From: Mangrovibacterium diazotrophicum
GTDB taxonomy: Bacteria; Bacteroidota; Bacteroidia; Bacteroidales; Prolixibacteraceae
NCBI RefSeq assembly: GCF_003610535.1
Contig: NZ_RAPN01000001.1
Location: 3,211,320-3,275,319 of the forward strand
Direction: 5' to 3'
Length of the DNA stretch: 64,000 bases
The first letter of the stretch is position 1. Each line of letters begins with the position of its first letter. This document shows positions 19,201-28,247 of the stretch, in pieces. Position numbers and translations under genes: made by a program. The notes under the pieces were generated by a model. The model searched no databases. It was not told the origin of the DNA and saw only the letters and a list, made by a program, of their open reading frames with translations.

Positions 19201-19268
19201 CGGTCTTGTGCTGTTGCCATGATGGCGATCCAACACGAAAGGAAGAGAAAAATTAATCGTTTTTTCAT
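16206..19268 (-). CDS. SusC/RagA-type TonB-dependent transporter, pair 1
   Basis: 1020-residue outer-membrane barrel. Start ATG at 19268 gives MKKRLIFLFLSCWIAIMATAQ, a standard signal peptide; an upstream ATG at 19301 would place eleven extra residues before it and was rejected. After the signal come a carboxypeptidase-regulatory domain (SGVVQEKTTKDPLPGVTI, about 25-100), the plug (about 115-230: LNGKIAGVNV, IIIRGGTSL, PLFVVDGIPIDN) and a 22-strand barrel ending in the YAGVPATTSVAFGVNIKF closing strand. No STN domain is present, so it is not expected to signal to a FecR. Expression is probably set by the GntR-type operator at 19481-19498 and the promoter at 19446-19475. Confidence 0.95.
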   Translation of the reverse strand: MKKRLIFLFLSCWIAIMATAQDRTISGVVQEKTTKDPLPGVTIQEKGTTNGTVTDMSGKFTLSVKPGAVLQVSFIGMESQEVAVGNSTSLQIQLEASTEEVNEVVVTAMGIKKETKALGYAVQEVKGADLVKVKEPNLVNSLNGKIAGVNVTNSGGAPGSSSQIIIRGGTSLTGDNQPLFVVDGIPIDNSAVGGDSSTGGLSATSTYSANRGLDLNSDDIESISVLKGPAAAALYGLKAAAGAVIITTKKGKAGVPQVTVSSKFRMDVANKYPEYQKMYGQGNNGVADDGTASSWGAPVSGSIYNNMEDFFQTAWSYDVTGSVSGGNENGTFFISMNRSDQNGIVPTTNYIKNSFRFNGEQTKGIFTVGMNTNYIYSQSNKTLTGDGLYGSSGDGAMISLYLWPVNNNMSNWLEGGSRVPLVNNVEPVDDVDNPYWTVNRNPVTDDVHRFIGSGYVTIDPTDWLSGTYRLGVDHYNMYTRSILYPGSAVADTYTDGSVSEIQRENNILTSNLTLSANKKVNDFTLGLLLGHNYEQTTYYRNKQQAIGLLSDFLSINNADEDNKSYSNYRSTKRLYSFFGEFSADYKGIAYLSVTGRNDWSSTLSAENRSFFYPSVSGSVIVSELFSDELKDKFSFAKLRASWSQVGKDAPVYQTATYLNDPVTTVGGGYSNSYTGGNPNLKPETTESTELGLDMRFLKGRFGVDFTYYDTRSKDQIISPRVSMATGYIFQYVNFGTVINKGVEVTLTGKPVKSKDWTWDTSLNISHNDGTVTDLPEGVTLLYVTDVQIGPAKSASIGEGDFLGLTGQRWTADENGKTILDSDTGLPITSTDATNIVGNREPDLLLGFNNSITFKNWNLSFLIDIRKGGDVYNATEYAMVYSGTSKETENRGTTGQFSGVMVDSNGDYQDATSSVELDQSYYQNEYVADASHFITDVNWFRLRSASLTYSLPGSFCDKLGFVKSADISLSGTNLLLFTNYKGMDPEVSAGGSGVVGAGSTAIDYAGVPATTSVAFGVNIKF

Positions 19269-19445
19269 GAGACACCTTTTTGTTTGGGTTAAGTAATACA
19301 TCCATTAACTATTCAAGTTTCTGGATTGAAAACTGCAAATATTGATTCGATCTATTTTGCTTCTTTTGAGTTTGGCTTTTGATCTTTTTGCTTCGTCGTA
19401 CGTTGTTTTACTATCGCAACGATTCACAAACACGCGTTCAACGAT

Positions 19446-19475
19446 CAAATTTAATTTTTCAAATCAATAAATCAA
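19446..19475 (-). promoter_or_regulatory. Promoter of susCD-1
   Basis: Minus-strand TAAATTTG (19446-19453) is an exact TAnnTTTG -7 box, with TTG (19473-19475) 19 bases upstream as a -33 box. Predicted start of transcription is about 170 bases before the susC-1 ATG. Confidence 0.6.
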
Positions 19476-19480
19476 GTACA

Positions 19481-19498
19481 TTGTAATATGTATTACAA
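19481..19498. promoter_or_regulatory. 18-bp palindromic operator, site 1 (susC-1)
   Basis: TTGTAATATGTATTACAA: 8-base perfect arms around TG. Read on the other strand it matches the sites at 28248, 32505 and 32814 (consensus TTGTAwkACATsTyACAA). It ends 27 bases upstream of the -7 box of susC-1. It is probably bound by the FadR-type GntR regulator encoded at 33839-34579. Confidence 0.75.
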
Positions 19499-19618
19499 AT
19501 TTTCTTAAAAATTTTAACACTCTTACGTCTTTTTCCCAATCGATTGAGTTAAAAACCTTACTAACTGAGTCCTATAGAGACTGCAAACACTTCTAAAATT
19601 AGCTGAAAATCACTTGTA

Positions 19619-22600
19619 TTACAAATCGCCGTTAATCTCGTCGTAAAACACTTGTAAAATATTTGTCCGCACATTCAACTTGCCCAGCAAATTATTGTCG
19701 CGCGTTGGGTACACCCGGTTACTCAGGAACACATAAACGAGTTTGTATTTGGGATCAGCCCAGATAAATGTACCCGTGAAACCGGAATGGCCGAAACTTT
19801 CGGGGCTGGCACCGGGGCAAGGATAGCTGTCTTCGGCATCAACCTCTTTGTTGTTCACCAATGGTTTGTCGAAACCTAGTCCGCGACGATTATTTTCTTC
19901 CGGAAACTGGTAGCGTGTGAATTCTTTCATCGTTGCCTCGCTCAAATATTGCCGGCCACCATAGCTTCCCATTTGCATGTACATTTGAACCATCTTCGCC
20001 AAATCATTGGCATTTGCGAACAAACCTGCATTACCCGAAACCCCGCCCATCACAGCAGCGGCTTCGTCGTGCACAGTACCTTGCACCAACTGTTTACGAT
20101 AAAGCGAATCGTATTCCGTGGGGATAATCTGGTCTTTACTATACTTTTCAAGCGGCTTGTAAGTCACATGGTAAGCCCCGAGCGGCTTGTAGTAGTTGTC
20201 ATCCAGAAACTCCACATAGGATTTCCCTGAAAGTTTTTCGGTCAACTCAGGGATCAACAGGAAGGTAATCCCGCTATACACATATTTTCCGGGAGGATTG
20301 ATGCTCGACAAGCGGATATCCCGATAGACTGTTTTCTTGAATTTATCTTTCAGGAATAGCCCCGGAGCAACTTCCAAACTATATCCGTCTTCGGATTGTG
20401 GCATGTACCACTTTTCAATTAACTGCTCTTTGTCCTTCATGGTCTCTTTCCAGTACTGGATGTAAGGGATCAAACCTGAGCGGTGAGCCAAAATCTCGCG
20501 CCATCCCAGATCCTCCTTGTTGGAGCGATGGAACAGGCCTTTTCTCCAATCCGTCCAGTAATCCGAGAACCGGTCATCCAGGTCAATCATCCCTTCATCT
20601 GTCAGTTTCAGAACAGCAGCTGTTGCTGCCGAGACTTTGGTCACTGAAGCCAGGTCGTACAAATCGTCTTCGGAAACCGGGATGCGCTTGTCGAAGGTAT
20701 GATAACCATATGTTTTACTGAAAATGACTTTTCCATCCTTCACAGCAAACACGCTGCAACCGGGCGTTGCTTGTTGTGCAATGGCGTCATTGGCAATCGA
20801 ATCGATCCGATGACTTAAACGGGCGCTGCTCATTCCAGCTTCCTCCGCAATGGTGTATTTCAAACGGCCCACGCCGTCCAGTTGAATGCCGTCGCCTGCA
20901 CGATAATAATTGCCAAGCGATACTGGCAATTTCCCTTTAGCACCAATCCCTCCAAAAATCAGTTGAGCCGACAGCTCCTGCACCAGTGTATCATTTTGGT
21001 AAGCCATAATCAGGCCTGCCGGAGCTTTAAAATCTTTCACTTCTGCCAATGCATAAGGGCTCGAAAAGAACACCTCAACTGCTTTCTTTTCGGTGCCCAA
21101 ATATTCCAGCAAAGCTTCTGTTTCGTCGGTCAGTCCGTAAGGCCTTTCAGGCTTTACCGCCTGCATATTACCCACCTGCATCGAATGGCGGCGCTTGGCT
21201 TCGTACAAATGAACACCCGCAACAACCAAATTATAGTCTTTCAGCCTTGTTTTTAATTCAGCCAGTTGCTCTGCAGTAAATCTTTCCGGTAAAAAGAAGT
21301 TCGTGGTCTTGGTGTACTTGCCTAACATCTTTTGGAAAGGCGTCTCCTCCGTTCTTCCAACCGCCACGCAAGCAACCGTCAAGGTATCTAATCCCTGAAG
21401 GGGTAAAATTTCGTTTTTATTTTCCAGTAAAGTGATGGATGCTTCAATCATCTTCCGTTTTGCCAGTTCTACCTCCGGACTGTTCAAATCGGCCATCAGG
21501 TTCTTCGCGCTCAGCGGAGAATAGTCTGCCAACCCGGCCCAGTATTTAGCTTTTAGCACACGATGGCACTTTTCGTCAATTTCAGCCCAAGTCAATTTGC
21601 CTTCCTTCAATGCCTTCTTGATTCCTTCCAAGGCAACTACAAAATCTTTCGGAAACTCAACAACATCGTTGCCTGCTTTCAACGCCAAAGCTTCCAGCTC
21701 GCCGGGTTCGCCAAATGCTTTGGCACCTCCCATGTTCATCGCGTCGGTTACCACCAGGCCATCAAAGGACCACTCGTCACGCAAAATTCCAGTAATAACT
21801 TTGGGCGATAAGCTGGACGGAATTCCATCGTGATCATCAAGATGCGGTACATGCAAATGCGCCGACATGATGCCGGTCACCCCTTGCTCAACCATATGTT
21901 TAAACGGGTAAAGCTCCACCGAATCCAACCGAGCGCGATCATAGGGAACCAACGGTAAAGTCAGATGCGAGTCGGCCTGTGTATCGCCGTGTCCGGGGAA
22001 GTGCTTTGCAACCGCAATAATGCCATTCTTCTGCAGGCCTTTCGCATAGGCAAGGCTCAATTCGGTCACTTCCTTGGGAGATTCACCGAAAGAGCGCATT
22101 CCAATAATCGGGTTCAGCGGCTGCGTGTTAATGTCGGCAACGGGTCCAAAGCTCACCTGAACACCCAGACGTTTCATTTGCTGCGCCATTTGGTTGGTGG
22201 CTTGTTCAACTAACTCCGGATCGTACGATGCCCCCATCATCATGTTGTACGGGAAGCTGGTTACGCCGTAAAGTCGCATCCCAACGCCCCACTCCGCGTC
22301 CATTGCAATCAACAGCGGTGTTTGAGCTACCGACTGGTACAAATTGGTCAACTGAACCTGTTTCTCCGGGTTTCCGGTAAAGAAGATTACCCCACCCAGG
22401 TTGTATTTTTTAACGAGGTCGGCAACCTTCATTTGCGCCTCGACTTTATCATCAGCATAAGCATTTATCCAAATCAATTGCGCAATGCGCTGATCGGGTG
22501 TTAGCGATTGAAATACAGAATCTACCCATTGCTCCTGCTCCGGGTTTTGCGTATTGAATTGCGCCAGACACTGCCCGGCTAGCGTAAATAATATTCCAAA

Positions 22601-22621
22601 CAGGAAGATCAGTTTCTTCAT
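19619..22621 (-). CDS. GH3 beta-N-acetylglucosaminidase (NagZ-type) fused to serine beta-lactamase-family hydrolase
   Basis: 1000-residue exported protein (signal MKKLIFLFGILFTLAGQCLA). Residues about 30-380 form a GH3 NagZ-type barrel: KHFPGHGDTQADSH (206-219, with the Asp/His general acid-base loop) and nucleophile D293 in VVTDAMNMGGA. A GH3 C-terminal alpha/beta sandwich (about 390-590) follows. Residues about 610-990 are a class-C beta-lactamase/DD-peptidase fold with SxxK (SVTK), a tyrosine motif (YSG) and HSG in place of KTG. NagZ releases GlcNAc from muropeptide ends; the second domain may be a murein peptide hydrolase or esterase. It follows the nagX-like gene by 57 bases. A half-operator TTGTATTACA overlaps its stop codon. 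Confidence 0.93.
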   Translation of the reverse strand: MKKLIFLFGILFTLAGQCLAQFNTQNPEQEQWVDSVFQSLTPDQRIAQLIWINAYADDKVEAQMKVADLVKKYNLGGVIFFTGNPEKQVQLTNLYQSVAQTPLLIAMDAEWGVGMRLYGVTSFPYNMMMGASYDPELVEQATNQMAQQMKRLGVQVSFGPVADINTQPLNPIIGMRSFGESPKEVTELSLAYAKGLQKNGIIAVAKHFPGHGDTQADSHLTLPLVPYDRARLDSVELYPFKHMVEQGVTGIMSAHLHVPHLDDHDGIPSSLSPKVITGILRDEWSFDGLVVTDAMNMGGAKAFGEPGELEALALKAGNDVVEFPKDFVVALEGIKKALKEGKLTWAEIDEKCHRVLKAKYWAGLADYSPLSAKNLMADLNSPEVELAKRKMIEASITLLENKNEILPLQGLDTLTVACVAVGRTEETPFQKMLGKYTKTTNFFLPERFTAEQLAELKTRLKDYNLVVAGVHLYEAKRRHSMQVGNMQAVKPERPYGLTDETEALLEYLGTEKKAVEVFFSSPYALAEVKDFKAPAGLIMAYQNDTLVQELSAQLIFGGIGAKGKLPVSLGNYYRAGDGIQLDGVGRLKYTIAEEAGMSSARLSHRIDSIANDAIAQQATPGCSVFAVKDGKVIFSKTYGYHTFDKRIPVSEDDLYDLASVTKVSAATAAVLKLTDEGMIDLDDRFSDYWTDWRKGLFHRSNKEDLGWREILAHRSGLIPYIQYWKETMKDKEQLIEKWYMPQSEDGYSLEVAPGLFLKDKFKKTVYRDIRLSSINPPGKYVYSGITFLLIPELTEKLSGKSYVEFLDDNYYKPLGAYHVTYKPLEKYSKDQIIPTEYDSLYRKQLVQGTVHDEAAAVMGGVSGNAGLFANANDLAKMVQMYMQMGSYGGRQYLSEATMKEFTRYQFPEENNRRGLGFDKPLVNNKEVDAEDSYPCPGASPESFGHSGFTGTFIWADPKYKLVYVFLSNRVYPTRDNNLLGKLNVRTNILQVFYDEINGDL

Positions 22622-22678
22622 AATGTCAATTTTAAAGCCTGCTCGTGTAAACAGACCGAACGTTGTAAGAATTGTTTG

Positions 22679-23788
22679 TTAGACTTTGATAAATATTTTG
22701 TTTCTATACATCACATAACCAATCAGCCAAAAAAGCACCACGTGCGCCAATGCGAACAACAACGAGCCGTTTATTGGTCCCGCCAACGGCTCGAAAACCT
22801 GCGTGTACAGCCAATTATAACCGTTTTGCACATCTCCTTCGGGCGTTTTCAACTTAATCAGCCGAAGCAACGAAATTGCCCAAAAGGTAGAAAGCGAAAA
22901 TATAAACAACGGGTTTTTACCGAAAACAACAAAGAAAGAAGTCCATTTTTCGTACGAACGGACGTCGATAATCCAGACTAATACGCCCAATACAAGTGAA
23001 GCCCATCCGCCGGCATAAATCACATACGAACTGGTCCACAGAGGTTTGTTAATCGGAAAATAAATCCCCCAAATCCAACCAATAGCAATCCCTGCTGCTC
23101 CCCACAAAATCAACATCAACGGAACTTGCGTCTTGGTTCGGCTCTTAATGAGCATCCCAGCCATGTATCCCAGCAAGGCTGTCGCGATAGCCGGGAAAGT
23201 ACTCAGCAACCCTTCCGGATCGAAACGAATGCCGAATCCTTTGTACATGTGATTTTCTCCCAGAATCGACATATCAAACGGAATTGTTGCGTTTCCCTCG
23301 AGGCTATATGGCTCGGACCCTCCGCCGAAATACAGAATTGCCCAATAAGCCAGCAAAATGGCAGCCGTAACCCAGGGCAAGGCTTTACGGCCAACTGTAA
23401 GAACAATCAACGACGATATCCCGTACACCACGGCAATCCGCTGCAATACGCCCATAATCCGGACATGCGAAAAGTCCTTCTGCCACTGCGGAAACGAATT
23501 AAAAAATAAGCCGATGGCAAAAATCAGCAGGGTTCTCCTGGAAAGTCGAATCAGCGACTCGCGATTTAAAACATTTCCATATTTCGAAAACGAAAAGAAC
23601 ATGGAAACGCCGACTACGAAAAGGAAAAATGGAAAAACCAGGTCGGTCGGGGTGCAACCGTTCCATTCCGAGTGTCGCAAAGGCGAGTAAATGTGCGCCC
23701 AACTTCCAGGGTTATTAACGGTAATCATTCCAACGATTGTTATCCCCCGAAGCACATCAAGTGCTAAATATCGCGTTGTTGTTTTCAT
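22679..23788 (-). CDS. nagX: NagX-like membrane acetyltransferase (heparan-alpha-glucosaminide N-acetyltransferase family)
   Basis: 369-residue polytopic protein with about ten hydrophobic segments. The N-terminus RYLALDVLRGITIVGMITVN and the FPFFLFVVGVSMFF block are signatures of the DUF5009/HGSNAT-like (NagX) family. The eukaryotic relative transfers acetyl groups across the lysosomal membrane to glucosamine; bacterial members occur beside GlcNAc and murein sugar genes and are thought to act on, or help take up, amino sugars. Here it lies between susCD-2 and the NagZ fusion, in line with handling GlcNAc or GlcN released in the periplasm. The exact reaction in bacteria is not established. 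Confidence 0.82.
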   Translation of the reverse strand: MKTTTRYLALDVLRGITIVGMITVNNPGSWAHIYSPLRHSEWNGCTPTDLVFPFFLFVVGVSMFFSFSKYGNVLNRESLIRLSRRTLLIFAIGLFFNSFPQWQKDFSHVRIMGVLQRIAVVYGISSLIVLTVGRKALPWVTAAILLAYWAILYFGGGSEPYSLEGNATIPFDMSILGENHMYKGFGIRFDPEGLLSTFPAIATALLGYMAGMLIKSRTKTQVPLMLILWGAAGIAIGWIWGIYFPINKPLWTSSYVIYAGGWASLVLGVLVWIIDVRSYEKWTSFFVVFGKNPLFIFSLSTFWAISLLRLIKLKTPEGDVQNGYNWLYTQVFEPLAGPINGSLLFALAHVVLFWLIGYVMYRNKIFIKV

Positions 23789-23842
23789 TCAATAAATTTA
23801 AACCTTACTCGTATCAATTCTTTCAATGCTCCAGAAGCCACG

Positions 23843-23873
23843 AAAGATGCCCGGGGAAAACCCAGGCATCTTT
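23843..23873. terminator. Hairpin between susD-2 and nagX-like gene
   Basis: AAAGATGCC (23843-23851) pairs with GGCATCTTT (23865-23873), and inner GGG with CCC, around an A-rich loop. The T-run on the minus strand is only three bases, so it may attenuate rather than stop transcription from susCD-2 into nagX and nagZ. Confidence 0.55.
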
Positions 23874-23904
23874 GAAAGACCTCTTTATGTAGCAAATCAT
23901 CTTT

Positions 23905-25236
23905 TTAAATTTCCGGATCCTCCGGGCAATTCGGATTATTATCCCGCTCCTCCTGCGGATAAGGATAGTAATTCCGGTTTCGTTCACTTGTTAGATCAGT
24001 TCCGGAAGTGATCACTAAATCGGGATGGAAACGTCGGCTATCTGCCAAACGCTGACCAGTAAAGAACAACTCGATACAGCGATTTTTGTAAATCTCCTCC
24101 AATAAATCGGCTTGAGACAGAGAACTCAAATAGTCTGTCTGATCCTCCAAACCCGCTTCTACACCATACACATCATTTGTTTTGGTGAGCACTTCATTCA
24201 GATAAGTAACGGCTTGCGTTAACTGACCAGAGCGCGCATACGCTTCTGAAATGTTCAACAAAACTTCACCCGGCAGGTAAACCGGTATTTCTGAACTGTA
24301 GGTCGAGAAGAAACCTTTAATTTGTTTCATTGTCGCTCCACCCAGCTCGGCCAACTCAACGGTATCCGGGGCCGCCAAATAGAAGTCGTAACGACCATCG
24401 CCATCTGCTGGAATGTAATCACCCTTCAACCCGAAATTATCTTTCGGAAACAGATAGGGAGAACCGTTCACTGCAAAATCATATACCGGGTTATAATTTT
24501 CGTTGTCATACGAAAAAGTTGAAGTCATTGTCAGGTCGATGCCCTGAGCAGTACTAATACAGCTGGTGTAATCACCCTGGTACAAATAAGCCCTGGACAA
24601 CAAAGCGTCGATGCAACTTTCCAAATCAATATTTCCCATCACATTTGAAATGAAATCGCTTGACAGGCCTGAAGCAACAGCACTTTTCGCTTCTGTTAGC
24701 AAGCTTACTATTTCAGCCATTCCGGCGTCGAAATCCGAGAATTCGGCATCGCCATCAGCGGAATTCATCAAGGGAGCTTCTTCAAAATTTTGATAGAGGT
24801 TACAAAGCGTCAAGGCTTTGAAGTATTTCGCGAAGGCCAGAATACCGTTTCGGGTTCCGTCTTCCATCGTGATACTTTCAACATTCCCGATCAAATCTTC
24901 CGCCTGGCCCTTGTCTTTTAAAAGTGCCGACCACAGACTACCAACACCCGTGTTGATGTTGGTCAGCGAGGTACTTCCGTAGGTCAAGTCCATCGGTGTT
25001 TGATAGGTACTGGTTGTACCGATCTCGCGCGTTGTCACACCGGGAACGTAAATGACATACCGGAGTGAAGTTACCGAGTAATGCGTGCGCAAGCCAACGC
25101 AAACCGCGTAAAAACCGGCAAGGCTGTTGTATGCGTTCTCTTCATTGGGCTGGTTGGGGTTCGAGAACTCCGTGTCGCATGCCGACAAACTGACAACCAA
25201 CAAACCCATCACTATATTTTTAAGTATTCTTTTCAT
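23905..25236 (-). CDS. SusD/RagB-family outer-membrane lipoprotein, pair 2
   Basis: 443-residue surface lipoprotein (signal MKRILKNIVMGLLVVSLSAC). Family features are the N-terminal DTEFSNPNQPNEENAYNSLAG helix, the TPR-like segments (LTQAVTYLNEVLTKTN) and the C-terminal EEIYKNRCIELFFTGQRLADSRRF motif of RagB/SusD proteins. It follows susC-2 by 14 bases. It is shorter than SusD of pair 1 and of a different subfamily, so the two import complexes probably bind different ligands, for example glycan chains versus peptides. The ligand is inferred from the murein-related neighbours only. Confidence 0.92.
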   Translation of the reverse strand: MKRILKNIVMGLLVVSLSACDTEFSNPNQPNEENAYNSLAGFYAVCVGLRTHYSVTSLRYVIYVPGVTTREIGTTSTYQTPMDLTYGSTSLTNINTGVGSLWSALLKDKGQAEDLIGNVESITMEDGTRNGILAFAKYFKALTLCNLYQNFEEAPLMNSADGDAEFSDFDAGMAEIVSLLTEAKSAVASGLSSDFISNVMGNIDLESCIDALLSRAYLYQGDYTSCISTAQGIDLTMTSTFSYDNENYNPVYDFAVNGSPYLFPKDNFGLKGDYIPADGDGRYDFYLAAPDTVELAELGGATMKQIKGFFSTYSSEIPVYLPGEVLLNISEAYARSGQLTQAVTYLNEVLTKTNDVYGVEAGLEDQTDYLSSLSQADLLEEIYKNRCIELFFTGQRLADSRRFHPDLVITSGTDLTSERNRNYYPYPQEERDNNPNCPEDPEI

Positions 25237-25250
25237 AGTTCTTCGGGATT

Positions 25251-28196
25251 TTAAAAGTTAACATTCACACCAAAAATGATGGTTCTCGGAATTGGCACGT
25301 TGGCCATATCGTTACCCCGTACCACATTCGACTGACCTTCCCGGTTAACTTCGGGGTCCATTCCGTAGTAATTGTCGAATGAGAACAAGTTCCGCCCTGT
25401 CAGACTCAACTTGATTGATTCGCACCAGTCAACAGCCGGCTTAATCCGGTAGCCTAACGACAGCTCGCGAAGCTTCACAAATGATCCATCTTCGATGAAC
25501 GAATCGTAAATACTATACTCAGCTACCCCCCAGCCTTTCGGACGATCGCCGCGCAACTCTTTGGCATAACCGTCACCACCAGCATAACGGTTCAAAATAC
25601 GTTTATCCCAGCTAATTACATCGTAACCTTGCACAGCATCAAACTGCACACGGAATGACCATTTTTTGTAACGCACTTCGTTGATCAACGAAGCAATGAA
25701 ATCAGGGTTTGGATCACCAATTACCTTTTTCAGGTTTTCACCTGTTGGCTGTCCGTTAGCGTCGCGCTCAGAAACAGGTTCATTATTTTCATAATGTCCT
25801 TTTTCACGCTGCGGAAGACCGTCGGCTGTCAGCAACAAACTACCATCGTCGTTACGTGCATAGTAGTAACCGTAGAAAACACCCAGCGGATAGCCGTTTT
25901 TCGCGGCCGATTCACCCCAGGCGTAAGTGATGATATCACCTTCAATTCCGTCAACCTTGTTTTTGTTTGTACTGAAGGTTGCGGTTAAATCCCAGTTCAA
26001 ATCTTTTTTCTGAATGACTGCAGCTTTTAGCAACAACTCGAAACCTTTATTGGTCATTGTTCCAACGTTCTCAACACGGTATTCAGCGCCGGTTGAAGGA
26101 GAAAGTGTGCGTTCAAGCAACAAGTCCTCGATATCTTGTTTGTAGTAAGTCATCTCCAGCCCCAATCTTCCGGAGAGGAATTCCAGATCCGTACCAACTT
26201 CAAACTCTGTTTGTCTTTCCGGCTTCACATCTTTATTACCTAAAGTTGAAGGTTTGATCAAACCGGTTGTTCCGTCAATCGAAACCGTGCTGTAGTTGGT
26301 GTAACGGTCATAAGCTTCAATCGCAGTCATATTACCCGCCTGCCCCCAGGAAGAACGCAGTTTGAAGGTATTGACAATATTGCCAAATGAACTTTCTTTC
26401 CAGAAGTCATTGTCAGAAACAACATACGATCCACTCACTTTAGGATAAGTCTGACGTCTTTCATCATCACCAAAAACCGATGATTCATCAACACGAATCG
26501 CTCCGGTCAGGAACAACTTATCCTTGTAGCCAAAAGTCTGTTGCAGATAATAGCCGCGGATCGACTTTTCAGCCATGTAATCATTTCTTCCGGTAACTGT
26601 ACCGGCGTTCGATGATTCAACTGCAGGAATCAGATTCTCGGCAGACAGTGAAAGGATCTGGTATTTTTCGTATTGCAAGCTATAACCTGCTGCTGTTGTC
26701 GACACAATGTCTTCGTTGATGTTAAACATGTAACGGGCATTCAGGTCATTGTTCAACTTCATCTCGTCCAGGCTTTCCTTTTGCGAAACCCCTTGCGGTG
26801 TTGTGTTGAAACCTACCGGCACATATAGTTTACCCAGCGAGTTTGAGTAGTCGTAACCAAAGGTATAATCCATGGAGAATCCTTTAAACGGATGCAATGC
26901 CAATTTGAAATCGGTAATCGCCCGCTTATTAATCTGTTGCGCGTCTACCAGGTCAATGGCTTCCTGAATGTTTGTGATCCATCCGAAACTTGGGTACACT
27001 CCATCAGTAGGACGCATGTCAACTGAGTTATCGGCAAACAACAAGCTGGTTAAAAGTCCGTAGTTGAAATCCTCGTTGTTGAACTGATTTTGGCTGGTGT
27101 TGTATGAAATACTTGTACCAACACTCATGTCCATCCACGAAGTCAGTTTATCATCAATCCGCAAACGAGCAGTTGTCCGTTTAAAATTCGTGCCGTTCAC
27201 AATACCTTCGTTATCGAAGTGTGATGCTGAAAAGAAGTATTTGGTATCGCCTTTGGCACGTGAAAGTGAAACGTAGTTTTTCGTACCAACTGCAGTGTGG
27301 AAAATCAAATCCTGGTAATTGTAGCGTTTAACCGGTGTTCCATCAGCATTGGTTGAAGTCGTTCCATCGCCATCCCAAATCAGGTTCACATCGTTATAGG
27401 GCAACGTTTTGCGCACTTCCGAAACGCTAAGTTGTGAATTTACATTGATATCCAAACGCTCCGAGCTTCCGCGTTTTGTCCAGATCTGAACAACCCCGTT
27501 ACTCGCACGAGAACCATAGATCGCTGCAGCGGCAGCACCTTTAATTACCTCAACGCGTTCAATATCCTGTGGTTCAATGTCAACCAAACGGTTTTGCGTA
27601 TAACCGCCGAGATTGATCAACTCACGCGATTCGTTGTTTACCACTACACCGTCAATGATGTACAGCGGGTCAGAACTACCCAATACCGTACTGGCACCGC
27701 GAAGACGAACAGAAATACCACCCGATGGATTACCCGAGTTCTGCATTACCTGCGCACCGGCTAATTTACCTGACAAAGCGCTCCCAACGCTGATAGCGCC
27801 CGATTCCTGAATATCAATCGCGGGAATCGTAGAAATGGCGTTACCCAGCTGTTTCTTTTTGGTCAGTGCACCGGCACCAGTCACAACAACCTCATCCAAG
27901 CCCAACGCGTCGGCTGCCATCGCAACATCCAACACGGCGCTTGCACCAACTTTAACCTCCTGGGTTTTCATACCGATGAATGAAAAGAGTAGTACATCAC
28001 CTTCAGCGACCTCAAGGCTGTACTTTCCATCAATATCACTAACAGTCCCTTTTGTGGTCCCTTTTACCGATATATTCACACCCGGCAACGTAGTACCATC
28101 AGAAGCAGATGTAACAACTCCGGAGACCATTTTCCCCTGAGCAAAGGCATTTATTAGAAATGCCAGTAAAAAAATAAGCAAGAAAGTTTTTTTCAT
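25251..28196 (-). CDS. SusC/RagA-type TonB-dependent transporter, pair 2
   Basis: 981-residue outer-membrane transporter. The ATG at 28196 gives the signal peptide MKKTFLLIFLLAFLINAFAQ; an earlier in-frame start adds 14 residues before it and is unlikely. Order: carboxypeptidase-regulatory domain (about 22-95), plug (about 105-225; ALSGKLAGAQVMQNSG, VRLRGASTVLG, LYIIDGVVV) and barrel ending IPRTIIFGVNVNF. No STN domain. The conserved FDNYYGMDPEVNREGQ segment near the end matches SusC-1 (FTNYKGMDPEVSAGG). Its upstream region carries the operator at 28248-28265. It heads the unit susC-2, susD-2, nagX, nagZ. Confidence 0.95.
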   Translation of the reverse strand: MKKTFLLIFLLAFLINAFAQGKMVSGVVTSASDGTTLPGVNISVKGTTKGTVSDIDGKYSLEVAEGDVLLFSFIGMKTQEVKVGASAVLDVAMAADALGLDEVVVTGAGALTKKKQLGNAISTIPAIDIQESGAISVGSALSGKLAGAQVMQNSGNPSGGISVRLRGASTVLGSSDPLYIIDGVVVNNESRELINLGGYTQNRLVDIEPQDIERVEVIKGAAAAAIYGSRASNGVVQIWTKRGSSERLDINVNSQLSVSEVRKTLPYNDVNLIWDGDGTTSTNADGTPVKRYNYQDLIFHTAVGTKNYVSLSRAKGDTKYFFSASHFDNEGIVNGTNFKRTTARLRIDDKLTSWMDMSVGTSISYNTSQNQFNNEDFNYGLLTSLLFADNSVDMRPTDGVYPSFGWITNIQEAIDLVDAQQINKRAITDFKLALHPFKGFSMDYTFGYDYSNSLGKLYVPVGFNTTPQGVSQKESLDEMKLNNDLNARYMFNINEDIVSTTAAGYSLQYEKYQILSLSAENLIPAVESSNAGTVTGRNDYMAEKSIRGYYLQQTFGYKDKLFLTGAIRVDESSVFGDDERRQTYPKVSGSYVVSDNDFWKESSFGNIVNTFKLRSSWGQAGNMTAIEAYDRYTNYSTVSIDGTTGLIKPSTLGNKDVKPERQTEFEVGTDLEFLSGRLGLEMTYYKQDIEDLLLERTLSPSTGAEYRVENVGTMTNKGFELLLKAAVIQKKDLNWDLTATFSTNKNKVDGIEGDIITYAWGESAAKNGYPLGVFYGYYYARNDDGSLLLTADGLPQREKGHYENNEPVSERDANGQPTGENLKKVIGDPNPDFIASLINEVRYKKWSFRVQFDAVQGYDVISWDKRILNRYAGGDGYAKELRGDRPKGWGVAEYSIYDSFIEDGSFVKLRELSLGYRIKPAVDWCESIKLSLTGRNLFSFDNYYGMDPEVNREGQSNVVRGNDMANVPIPRTIIFGVNVNF

Positions 28197-28247
28197 AGGA
28201 ATCTCGATTATAAGTTTAAGACTCTTCGTTTTTTTCAATATTACAAC

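Noticed and set aside
19269-19301. Earlier starts for SusC-1 and similar extensions at SusC-2, the haloperoxidase-family gene and the MG2 gene
   Set aside because: They would place extra residues ahead of clear signal peptides, so the later ATGs were used.
19614-19624. TTGTATTACAA as a fifth full operator
   Set aside because: Only a half-site of the 18-bp consensus; it overlaps the stop codon of the NagZ fusion gene and may be chance.
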